Source of the DNA: an uncultured Blautia sp. | GTDB lineage: Bacteria > Bacillota > Clostridia > Lachnospirales > Lachnospiraceae | DNA length: 17,050 nucleotides | Direction of reading: 5' to 3' | Assembly: GCA_946629475.1 (NCBI GenBank) | Contig: CAMOXX010000032.1 | Coordinates: 1-17,050, forward strand | Part shown: positions 7,983-14,432 of the stretch, piece after piece | How positions within the stretch are numbered: the first letter of the stretch is position 1 | Layout of the letters: each line of letters starts with the position of its first letter | Translations under genes and position numbers: made by a program | Notes under the pieces: generated by a model | Database searches by the model: none | What the model saw: only the letters and a program-made list of their open reading frames with translations | What the model was told of the DNA's origin: nothing

Positions 7983-8645
7983 CTACGCTTTCTTCCGGCG
8001 GTTCTCCAACAGGTTAACCGTCAAAAGAACAGCGAACGATATTGCCAGATTGACCAGCACCCAGAAAAGCGCCCCTGCCTCATCGTTGGTCCGCCACAGC
8101 TGATAAACCGTGGTCGAGACCGTGGCCGTCTTTCCGGGAATATACCCGATCAGCATGCTGGTGGCGCCGTACTCCCCCAGTGCCCGGGCAAACGAGAGCA
8201 CCACCCCGGCCAGGATTCCCTGACGGCAGGCCGGCATCCGCACATGCCAGAAAATCCAGCTATTGGACAGCCCGAGGGTCTGCCCGGCCCATGCCAGGTT
8301 CTCGTCAAAGCTCTCAAAGGCACCGCGGGCGGTCCGGTACATCAGCGGGAAAGCCACCACCGCGGACGCGATGATTCCGCCGTACCAGGTCATCACAAAG
8401 CGGATGCCATGCTGTGCCAGAAAGCTGCCAAGCGGCCGCTTACTGCCAAACAGGAGCAGCAGAACGTATCCGCACACGGTCGGCGGCAGCACCATCGGCA
8501 GCGTCAGGACAACGTCCAGAAAGCCTTTGACGATCCGCGGAAGCCTGGCAATATAAAAGGCCGCAAAGATCCCTGCAAAAAAGACGATCACGCTGCTGAT
8601 GGCGGCGATTCTGAGTGAATTCCATAAGGGATACCAGTCTGTCAT
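7983..8645 (-). CDS. modB: Molybdate ABC transporter permease ModB
   Basis: This 220-residue membrane protein has about five hydrophobic helices and the permease EAA-type loop around AWAGQTLGLSNSWIF...RMPA, followed by ALGEYGATSMLIGYIPGKT. The latter matches the E-[FY]-GAT...IPGKT motif of ModB and distinguishes it from other permeases. Its ATG follows the modA stop codon with no gap (TAA then ATG), and no strong Shine-Dalgarno is seen, so translation is probably coupled to modA. It forms the molybdate channel in the cell membrane. Confidence 0.93.
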   Translation of the reverse strand: MTDWYPLWNSLRIAAISSVIVFFAGIFAAFYIARLPRIVKGFLDVVLTLPMVLPPTVCGYVLLLLFGSKRPLGSFLAQHGIRFVMTWYGGIIASAVVAFPLMYRTARGAFESFDENLAWAGQTLGLSNSWIFWHVRMPACRQGILAGVVLSFARALGEYGATSMLIGYIPGKTATVSTTVYQLWRTNDEAGALFWVLVNLAISFAVLLTVNLLENRRKKA

Positions 8646-9476
8646 TTATTCTTCAACCTGACTAAATCCAACATTTTCAAATACTGCCATCGCTTCCTCC
8701 CCGGTCAGATAGTCCAGAAAGGCCTGCGCTTCATCCTGGTTTTTGCTGTTCTTCATCACAGCTGCCGGATAGATTACCTGGCCGCACATTTCCGGGGATG
8801 CGCTGTCGACAGCGGAAAGGCCTGCACTGAACGCGTCCGTGCAGTACACCACGCCGCAGTCCACACTGCCTTCCGTCACCTGGGTAGTAACCTCCTTCAC
8901 ATTGGTTCCGTAGGATATCTTTCCGGCCCCTGCCAGCTCCTCCTCATCCAGGTCATAGTAAGCCAGAATCTTCTGGGTATACTGGCCGACCGGGACATCA
9001 CTGTTTCCCATAGCCATCAGGATATCACCGTCCTTCAGAAGCTCAGCCAGGTCATCAAACGACTGAATCTCCTTCGGGTTGTCCTCCGGCACTACCAGCA
9101 CAACCTTGTTTTCCAGAAGATTGATCCGGCTGTCTTCCTTCACAAAGTCGAGCTGATCCGGATTGTTCTCCTCCGGTACAGAAATATCCAGCTCGTTCAT
9201 CTGCTTCTGGCCGGCAGAGATGAAAACATCGCAGTCCGCGCCTTCCTCAATCTGGGTCTTCAGGGTTCCGGATGAATCAAAGTTGAAGGAGAGCGTGATA
9301 TCCGGATTGGCTTCCTCATACATTCCCTTGATCTCATCCAGTGTTTCCGTCATGGATGCCGCCGCAAAAATCATCAGATCCGTACCGGCAGAAACATTCC
9401 CCGCAAGAGCTGCCGCCAGTGCCGCTGCCGTCATGGTCATCATGGTTTTTCTGTTTAAGCTGTTCTTTTTTTTCAT
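8646..9476 (-). CDS. modA: Molybdate-binding protein ModA
   Basis: The precursor has 276 residues. A signal peptide (KKKNSLNRKTMMTMTAAALAA) is followed by the ModA start of fold LMIFAAASMTETLDEI and by SFNFDSSGTLKTQIEEGADCD, where the serines of AAAS and SSGT are the family's oxyanion-contacting residues. Further family segments are DVFISAGQKQMNEL and CGVVYCTDAFSAG. The start at 9476 puts nine bases between GGAGG and ATG; an ATG two codons upstream (9482) would leave only three. Cleavage is likely after VSA near residue 30, and no lipobox cysteine is present, which is unusual for a monoderm binding protein. It captures molybdate, or tungstate, outside the membrane for ModBC. A 120-bp leader separates it from the upstream xdhC-type gene and contains a hairpin. 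Confidence 0.93.
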   Translation of the reverse strand: MKKKNSLNRKTMMTMTAAALAAALAGNVSAGTDLMIFAAASMTETLDEIKGMYEEANPDITLSFNFDSSGTLKTQIEEGADCDVFISAGQKQMNELDISVPEENNPDQLDFVKEDSRINLLENKVVLVVPEDNPKEIQSFDDLAELLKDGDILMAMGNSDVPVGQYTQKILAYYDLDEEELAGAGKISYGTNVKEVTTQVTEGSVDCGVVYCTDAFSAGLSAVDSASPEMCGQVIYPAAVMKNSKNQDEAQAFLDYLTGEEAMAVFENVGFSQVEE

Positions 9477-9565
9477 GTCCATTATCCTCCAATATGATCC
9501 ATTTTTTCTGTTTTACCGTATCTGTTCAGTACCTTCACATTGCCTGATACATCACGTTTTTGTAC

Positions 9566-9590
9566 GGGCTCAGCGGCAAGTGCTTCGCCC
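9566..9590 (-). promoter_or_regulatory. Hairpin in the modA leader
   Basis: On the minus strand GGGC-GA-AGC-(ACUUGCC)-GCU-GA-GCCC forms a stem in which a symmetric GA/GA internal loop would give tandem sheared G-A pairs. No T-run follows, so it is not an obvious terminator. It lies in the 120-bp stretch between the xdhC-type stop and modA, where I see no clear sigma-A promoter. A molybdenum-responsive role is only a possibility. Confidence 0.35.
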
Positions 9591-9602
9591 TGTTCTGATG
9601 AA

Positions 9603-10646
9603 TCAGAGAGGCATCAGAAACACCTCAATTTCCCCGCCGCACTGCATTGAACCCTTCTTCATGGTTACCTTTCGGAGCGCGCAGGCCCGGCGGTTTTCCG
9701 AAAGCATCGCGCGCGCCTCGCGGAGAATCTCCGCCTCGGCAAAACCGCCCCCAACGCTGCCGGCAAAGCTTCCGTCCTTCCGAACCAGCATCTTTGTGCC
9801 CGGCTGCCTTGGCGCTTCCTCCTTTTTGTCCGTTATGACGGCCAGGACACCCCTGACATCTCCATCCTCCTGCGCAATACGGCAGCATTCCGAGAGCAGG
9901 TTTTCCGGAAATCCTTCTCCCGGGATCTTCCGGTTCATCGTCTGAATCACTTCCGCGAGAATCGAAACCGCGATTTCCTCCGGTGTCCGTGAACCGATCG
10001 GGAGCCCGATCGGCATATGTACTCTGTTCACTTTCTCCGCATCAAACCCTTCCGCGATCAGCTGCTCACGGATCATCGCCGTTCGTGAATGGCTGCCCAT
10101 CAGTCCGGCATAGGCATATTTCTTTTTCAGGATACATTTCAGGCATTCCACGTCATGGCTGTGGCCGCGGGTCACAACCACGCAGGCATCCTCCGGGCCG
10201 CCCTTCCTGTCGTTCAGGGCCTTGTCAAACCGCTCTGTGATGACATGATGCGCTCCTGCGTCCCTGGCCCTCGCGGCAAATTCCTCCCGGTCCTCGATCA
10301 CCGTGACTTCGTATCCCAAAAGAATCCCGATCCGGATGATCGGGATCGAAACATGCCCCGCGCCGCAGATGACAAGGCCTGTTTTTCCGGTGATACGCTC
10401 AAGAAAAACCGTCTGTCCTTCTGATGCGGTCCGTGCATATCCCTTCCCTTCGGGAATCCGGAGTTCCTCTGCCCGGAGCTTTCCCTCGCGGTACCCCGGA
10501 AAGCTGTCTTCTGCGTATAAAAAAACAAGCCCGTCTGGTTCCTCCGCAAACAGGGCTTTTGATCCGGCATAAGGCCCTTCGATCACCCAGGCGGAAATCA
10601 GAGACCGCCCTTTTTCTTTTCTGAGTCGTTCAAAAAATTCCGTCAT
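9603..10646 (-). CDS. XdhC/CoxI-family molybdenum hydroxylase accessory protein
   Basis: This 347-residue protein contains the XdhC Rossmann domain (LVICGAGHVS with the glycine-rich turn at residues 95-100, then RGHSHDVECLKCIL and the closing IGLPIGSRTPEEIAVSILAE). A CoxI-type domain lies at about residues 260-347 (VLAVITDKKEEAPRQPGTKM, GSVGGGFAEAEIL and CGGEIEVFL with C336). In classical XdhC the CoxI domain comes first; here a full CoxI domain is at the C-terminus and only a degenerate stretch (VIEGPYAGSKALF) precedes the Rossmann part. Known role of the family: binding the molybdenum cofactor and promoting its sulfuration and insertion into xanthine dehydrogenase-like enzymes. The start has GGAG ten bases upstream, a weak site. 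It is divergent from yqeC and first in the run leading to modABC. Confidence 0.88.
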   Translation of the reverse strand: MTEFFERLRKEKGRSLISAWVIEGPYAGSKALFAEEPDGLVFLYAEDSFPGYREGKLRAEELRIPEGKGYARTASEGQTVFLERITGKTGLVICGAGHVSIPIIRIGILLGYEVTVIEDREEFAARARDAGAHHVITERFDKALNDRKGGPEDACVVVTRGHSHDVECLKCILKKKYAYAGLMGSHSRTAMIREQLIAEGFDAEKVNRVHMPIGLPIGSRTPEEIAVSILAEVIQTMNRKIPGEGFPENLLSECCRIAQEDGDVRGVLAVITDKKEEAPRQPGTKMLVRKDGSFAGSVGGGFAEAEILREARAMLSENRRACALRKVTMKKGSMQCGGEIEVFLMPL

Positions 10647-10664
10647 AATTCAACATCTCCACTG

Positions 10665-10693
10665 TAGTCTCGCGGCATTTCCCGTGCTATACT
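10665..10693 (+). promoter_or_regulatory. Candidate extended -10 promoter of yqeC
   Basis: An extended -10 TGCTATACT ends at 10693, with a weak -35 (TAGTCT, 10665-10670) 17 bp upstream. The transcript would start near 10700, about 34 nt before the ATG. On the opposite strand TATAGC (10691-10686) overlaps the same bases and, with TTGTAT (10712-10707) at a short 15-bp spacing, may serve the divergent xdhC-type gene. That would make the two promoters mutually exclusive. Confidence 0.45.
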
Positions 10694-10733
10694 CTGATTA
10701 AACCGGATACAATACGAAAGGATTCTTAATATT

Positions 10734-11486
10734 ATGTATTCTATCACAGAGCAACTGCAAATTCCACACGGAATAACATGCGTCATCGGAAGCGGCGGTA
10801 AGACGACGCTTCTCCGGACTCTGGCACATTTTCTGCAGGGAACCGTCATCCTTACAACATCCACGCACATGTATCCCTTTCCCGGAATACCCCTGATCGA
10901 CACCTCCGTGCAGGGAGGGTTCCTCGAGAAAAGAATCCTCAGCGCGCTGTCCGAAAACCGGGTCATCTGCGTGGGATCCCTGCTTTCTTCCGGCAAGCTT
11001 GCAATACCTGCTGCGAATGCAGACTCCCTGCCTGTTCCATCTCCCGGACAGAACGTACAAAAGCCCGTGCCGGAGTCATTCGAAGACACTTTTCGACGGC
11101 TTCTCCCGCTGGCCGACTATGTTCTCGTGGAAGCTGACGGGTCTAAGGGGCTTCCGCTGAAAGCCCACAGAGCATGGGAGCCCGTCATCCCTTCCTGCAC
11201 CTCACTCACGATCGGCGTCGCAGGACTTTCCGGAATCGGAAAACCTCTGCGGGAGGTATGCCACTGCCCCTCCCTTTTTGCTGACCTTGCCGGAATCACC
11301 GAAGGTCAGACCGTTAAGGGGGAGCATATCGCATCCGTACTGAACCGGGAAAACCTGGCAGACTGCTGGTTTTTAAACCAGACCGATCTTCTGCCGGGGC
11401 CGGAGCCGGCCCTTGAAATCTGCCGCCTTCTTCACGCAAAGGCCTTTGCGGGTTCGCTCTTAGAGAACCGTTTTTACACTCCCTGA
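10734..11486 (+). CDS. yqeC: Selenium-dependent hydroxylase accessory protein YqeC
   Basis: This 250-residue protein has an N-terminal P-loop GSGGKTT (residues 19-25) and the strongly conserved YqeC segment VEADGSKGLPLKAH at about 132-145, followed by RAWEPVIP. Another family segment is GVAGLSGIGKPL. The family is defined by co-occurrence with SelD and YqeB in genomes that carry selenium-dependent molybdenum hydroxylases; its biochemical reaction is not established, but the P-loop implies nucleotide use. The start has AAAGGA 11 bases upstream. It is the only plus-strand gene of the selenium/molybdenum region; its last 13 bases overlap the 3' end of yqeB on the other strand and no terminator lies between them. 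Confidence 0.9.
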   Translation: MYSITEQLQIPHGITCVIGSGGKTTLLRTLAHFLQGTVILTTSTHMYPFPGIPLIDTSVQGGFLEKRILSALSENRVICVGSLLSSGKLAIPAANADSLPVPSPGQNVQKPVPESFEDTFRRLLPLADYVLVEADGSKGLPLKAHRAWEPVIPSCTSLTIGVAGLSGIGKPLREVCHCPSLFADLAGITEGQTVKGEHIASVLNRENLADCWFLNQTDLLPGPEPALEICRLLHAKAFAGSLLENRFYTP

Positions 11487-12286
11487 TACCTGCACACCAG
11501 CTCCAGCACGCTTCCCGCGATGCACCGCGCCTTGTCCGAAATGGTAAAGCAGTTTTTCTGCTCCTCAAGGCGCGGATCCACATCGGCAGTCTTGAAGCCT
11601 TTTGTGACAGGAAACCCGTCCCGGATGATTCCCCGAAGAATCCCGGAAATCTGTGTGCAGACCTCCGTCTCACCATCTTCCGAGACAATAACACCGATGC
11701 TTTCCCCGGCCGCCACCTGGTCACCGATCTCGCGGAATCCGTGAAAAACTCCTGCCGCCCCGGCGTGAATCACCCGCTCAATACCGTACCCTGCAATGAC
11801 TCCGGGGATCCCGGTGTTCGGAGCGGCACTGCCCTCCGCAATGATTCTTCCAAGATTATGGCCGCGCATGGTTTCGATCACATAGTGCACATCCCTGCCT
11901 GCCGTAAACCCCGGGCCGAGCGCGATGGTAAGATCCGCCATATCGATGGATGTCCCGAGATTCTTTTTTGCAAGAATCGCATCCACCAGCACAGCAGGCC
12001 TGTGCTGACGTATACTTTCCCCCTCCGGATCCACGAGAACCGGCACCATTCCTTCCTCCAGGACGGTCCATGCATCCGAAAACGTGTGGATTTTCACTGC
12101 CTTCACGCCGTCGACGGACGTTTCGCCATTATAGACCGCCTCCGAAAACGCAGCCTTCCGCCGGATGGCCGATGGATACTGTCCTTCCAGCGCCAGCACC
12201 GGAAATCCTGCCCGGAACAGCCGGTGGATTGTCCCCGTGCTGATATCCCCGGCTCCCCGGACGATCACCAGTTTTTCTTTCTTCAA
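11474..12286 (-). CDS. yqeB: Selenium-dependent molybdenum cofactor maturation protein YqeB
   Basis: From the preferred TTG start at 12286 the protein has 270 residues, beginning MKKEKLVIVRGAGDISTG. This N-terminal glycine-rich turn, the following ALEGQYPSAIRRKAAFSEAV and the ALGPGFTAGRDVHYVIET segment are characteristic of the YqeB family. TTG 12286 is favoured because AAGGGG lies seven bases upstream; another TTG at 12331 overlaps the selD stop and would add 15 residues without family resemblance. YqeB is an expected partner of SelD and YqeC in maturation of selenium-containing molybdenum hydroxylases, probably acting on the cofactor; the exact reaction is unknown. It is the last gene of the minus-strand selenium operon. 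Confidence 0.9.
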   Translation of the reverse strand: MKKEKLVIVRGAGDISTGTIHRLFRAGFPVLALEGQYPSAIRRKAAFSEAVYNGETSVDGVKAVKIHTFSDAWTVLEEGMVPVLVDPEGESIRQHRPAVLVDAILAKKNLGTSIDMADLTIALGPGFTAGRDVHYVIETMRGHNLGRIIAEGSAAPNTGIPGVIAGYGIERVIHAGAAGVFHGFREIGDQVAAGESIGVIVSEDGETEVCTQISGILRGIIRDGFPVTKGFKTADVDPRLEEQKNCFTISDKARCIAGSVLELVCRYQGV

Positions 12287-12327
12287 TACTGTTCCCCTTC
12301 CTTCCTGAACACCTGTCAATCCCGCTC

Positions 12328-13374
12328 TCAACGGGAGCCCTCCAGCACGAGAGCCTTCTCCTCCCTTTCCGTCACAAAGCCAACCTCACACGCGCAGGGA
12401 ACCGTGTCCTGGAGCTCTGCCAGAAGTGAGGATGCCTCGCTCTCCGGAACTGCCATCAGCAGGCCTCCGCTGGTCTGCGGATCATACAAAATGTCCTGCA
12501 GCGTGCGTGAGACGGTTCCGCGGATCTCTGTATCATGCTCTGCAAACTCCCGGTTCCGATAGGCTCCGGCCGGTACGAGCCCCATGTCCGCATATTCGTA
12601 TGCCTCTTCATGGTAAGGAATCTTTCCTGTAACCAGATGAATGGTACAGCCGCTCCCCTGCGCCATCTCGCAGCTGTGTCCCATCAGGCCGAACCCCGTC
12701 ACATCCGTGCAGCTGTGAACATTGTATTTTTTCATGACAGAGCACGCGTCCCGGTTCAGCGCCGCCATCTGCTTATAAATTTTTTCCATAAGGTCACCGG
12801 AAATAAGCTCCGCTTTCGCCGCCGTTGTGAGAATTCCGATCCCCAGCGGCTTGGTCAGGATCAGAATATCCCCCGCCTCTGCTCCGGAATTCTGCAGAAT
12901 ATGCGCCGGGTCGCCAAAGCCGGTCACCGAAAGTCCGTACAGAGGATCACTCCCGCGGATCGTATGTCCTCCGGAGATGATCACCCCCGCTTCGTATGCC
13001 TTATCGTAACCCCCGCGGAGAATCTCCCGGATCCACTCCTCCTTCATCTGCTCCGCTGCGCACAGCAGATTCAGTGCCAGCCGGGGCTCCCCTCCCATGG
13101 CGTAAATGTCAGAAATCGCGTTAGCCGCGGCAATCTGCCCGAACAGGTACGGATCATCCACGATCGGCGGAAAAAAATCCACGGTCTGAATCAGTGCGGT
13201 TTCCTCGTTGATTTTGTAGACACAGGCGTCGTCGCTCTTGTCGAATCCGACAATCAGGCGGGAATCCGTGTGTGTTTTGAAATCCTGCAGCAGCTTTGAA
13301 AGGGTGCCGGCCCCAACCTTGGCGCCGCAGCCCGCGCAGGACGCAAGCCTGGTTAATTTTGCTTCTGTTTCCAT
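12328..13374 (-). CDS. selD: Selenide, water dikinase SelD (selenophosphate synthetase)
   Basis: This 348-residue protein makes selenophosphate from selenide and ATP. The N-terminal active site reads SCAGCGAK, with C16 and K19 at the positions of the catalytic Cys17 and Lys20 of E. coli SelD; the residue is encoded as cysteine, not as UGA. Further signatures are VGFDKSDDACVY, GGHTIRGSDPLYGLSVTGFG, TDVTGFGLMGH and DPQTSGGLL, covering both halves of the AIRS/PurM-like fold. ATG 13374 has GGAG six bases upstream; a GTG at 13386 overlaps that ribosome site and is unlikely. No selA, selB or Sec tRNA gene is in the window. Together with yqeB, yqeC and yedF, the context points to selenium for a molybdenum hydroxylase, but a Sec-decoding role cannot be excluded. 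Confidence 0.96.
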   Translation of the reverse strand: METEAKLTRLASCAGCGAKVGAGTLSKLLQDFKTHTDSRLIVGFDKSDDACVYKINEETALIQTVDFFPPIVDDPYLFGQIAAANAISDIYAMGGEPRLALNLLCAAEQMKEEWIREILRGGYDKAYEAGVIISGGHTIRGSDPLYGLSVTGFGDPAHILQNSGAEAGDILILTKPLGIGILTTAAKAELISGDLMEKIYKQMAALNRDACSVMKKYNVHSCTDVTGFGLMGHSCEMAQGSGCTIHLVTGKIPYHEEAYEYADMGLVPAGAYRNREFAEHDTEIRGTVSRTLQDILYDPQTSGGLLMAVPESEASSLLAELQDTVPCACEVGFVTEREEKALVLEGSR

Positions 13375-13387
13375 TTTATTCTCCACT

Positions 13388-13466
13388 CGTATCCTTCACA
13401 GATACGCACAAAAATCCATGCAAATCGCCTGCGGCGAGGGATTACGGATTATTCCGCACTTCGTGC
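13388..13466 (-). promoter_or_regulatory. Four-hairpin intergenic segment upstream of selD
   Basis: In the 109 bp between the DUF3343 stop and the selD start there are four small perfect hairpins: 6-bp arms CGTATC/GATACG (13388-13393 and 13401-13406), TCGCC/GGCGA (13425-13437), CGGA/TCCG (13445-13456) and GCAC/GTGC (13456-13466). None is followed by a T-run, so these do not look like terminators. The segment could be a structured selD leader, an mRNA-processing site or a dispersed REP-like repeat. Confidence 0.45.
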
Positions 13467-13483
13467 TCTCAATTCTGGATGTT

Positions 13484-13720
13484 CTACACTTCCAGCACTG
13501 TAAGATGCTGCGCCGTGATCCCGGCGCTTTGCAGCAGCTCCCTGACCTTCCCTTCTCCATCCGGCGGGGCGCTCCAGGCGAGTCCGCATCCTGCCGAGAT
13601 CTCCCGCGGGAGCGGAATCAGCCTTCCCTCTGCTCCCGCTTCCTGACAGAATTCCTCAAAGGCCATCGCATCATGGGTCGTGTAAAACGCAGCGATGAGC
13701 CGCTTTTCCTTCTTTCTCAT
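13484..13720 (-). CDS. DUF3343 protein, putative Se/S carrier (copy 1)
   Basis: This 78-residue protein starts MRKKEKRLIAAFYTTHDAM and carries the family core RLIPLPREISAGCGLAW, with the candidate carrier cysteine C45. The Pfam family is described as putative Se/S carrier-like, and members sit beside YedF, cysteine desulfurases and SelD; no reaction is proven. The ATG at 13720 follows the yedF stop by five bases and has no clear Shine-Dalgarno, so translation is probably coupled to yedF. The open frame extends upstream to 13843 inside yedF, but that extra part is out-of-frame yedF sequence and is not family-like. A divergent second copy lies at 15597-15857. Confidence 0.85.
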   Translation of the reverse strand: MRKKEKRLIAAFYTTHDAMAFEEFCQEAGAEGRLIPLPREISAGCGLAWSAPPDGEGKVRELLQSAGITAQHLTVLEV

Positions 13721-13725
13721 CGCAC

Positions 13726-14346
13726 TCAGGGGCGGATGACCGAGGAAGCGTTCATAAGGGCCTCCGCGATATCGTACATGTTGGAGATAATGCCGACCTG
13801 AAGCTTTTCCTTCAGTCCGTAATAATCCAGGCAGGTTCCGCATGTCATAATGACCGTTCCCGCCTCCGCGAGGCTCTTCAGATCCTTCACCGTGTCGGGA
13901 TCCTCCGTCGTCAGAAACGCGCCGCGGTTATAGCAGATCACCTTTTCGGGCAGCACATCCTGGCTCGTGAGCGCAAAGACGAAGGCCTTCATGAGCTTTT
14001 TGCCCAGCTTCTCGTCGCCGCTTCCCATGGTATCCCCGGAAAGCACGACCACCTTGCCGCCTTTTTCCGGCACCGCGCAGGAGATCGCATCGGCCGGCAC
14101 CTCAGCCGGCTTTTTCCCTGCCCCGGCCTTCACCTGCATCGAGACCAGGTACTCCTTCTCCCCCGGTTGGGAGGAAGAAACCGCAAAGCCGTTGTGCTCT
14201 CCCAGCCTGGTCAGATTCTGAACAGCCGTATCATTGTCCACCTTTACGGTCAGTGTTCCGTCCTCTGTAAAGGACTCGATGGCCTTTTTCGCGTGTATCA
14301 CGGGAAGAGGGCAGGCCATGCCCATGCAGTCAAGTATCTTTTCCAT
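13726..14346 (-). CDS. yedF: Selenium metabolism protein YedF (TusA-like and DsrE-like fusion)
   Basis: This 206-residue protein has two domains. Residues 1-75 are TusA/SirA-like, with the CPxP motif in MACPLPVIHAKKAI (C12), the sulfur-relay cysteine of TusA. Residues 95-200 are DsrE-like (KVVVLSGDTMGSGDEKLG) and contain a CGTC motif, C169 and C172. This arrangement is the hallmark of the selenium-associated YedF family. The expected job is moving sulfur or selenium from the desulfurase toward SelD or cofactor maturation; that is inference. AGGAGG sits five bases before the ATG. The 86-bp gap to the upstream desulfurase gene is the longest in this operon apart from the selD leader and can fold into a stem and potential pseudoknot that includes the ribosome site. 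Confidence 0.93.
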   Translation of the reverse strand: MEKILDCMGMACPLPVIHAKKAIESFTEDGTLTVKVDNDTAVQNLTRLGEHNGFAVSSSQPGEKEYLVSMQVKAGAGKKPAEVPADAISCAVPEKGGKVVVLSGDTMGSGDEKLGKKLMKAFVFALTSQDVLPEKVICYNRGAFLTTEDPDTVKDLKSLAEAGTVIMTCGTCLDYYGLKEKLQVGIISNMYDIAEALMNASSVIRP

Positions 14347-14354
14347 AATAACCT

Positions 14355-14413
14355 CCTGTTTTGTTACTATTCAAAGCCGAAGTCATATACAGGCCGGGAC
14401 TGTGAACAGTAAC
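14355..14413 (-). promoter_or_regulatory. Structured leader of yedF, candidate SD-sequestering pseudoknot
   Basis: On the minus strand an 11-bp stem (GUUACUGUUCA 14413-14403 with UGAAUAGUAAC 14373-14363, one G-U pair) encloses a 29-nt loop. CCUGU in the loop (14393-14389) is complementary to ACAGG at 14359-14355, whose last three bases start the yedF Shine-Dalgarno AGGAGG (14357-14352). This is an H-type pseudoknot geometry that could gate yedF translation. The same ACAGG also occurs at 14418-14414 just before the stem and at 14431-14427, giving competing pairings. No T-run follows the stem. Confidence 0.4.
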
Positions 14414-14432
14414 CCTGTCTTATCGTCCTGTG

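Noticed and set aside
13312..13340. Selenocysteine codon in selD
   Set aside because: Some SelD proteins carry Sec at the active site, but here both cysteines of SCAGC are TGC codons and no in-frame UGA occurs.
13721..13843. N-terminal extension of DUF3343 copy 1 into yedF
   Set aside because: The extra 41 residues are out-of-frame yedF sequence, and the family similarity begins at the ATG at 13720.
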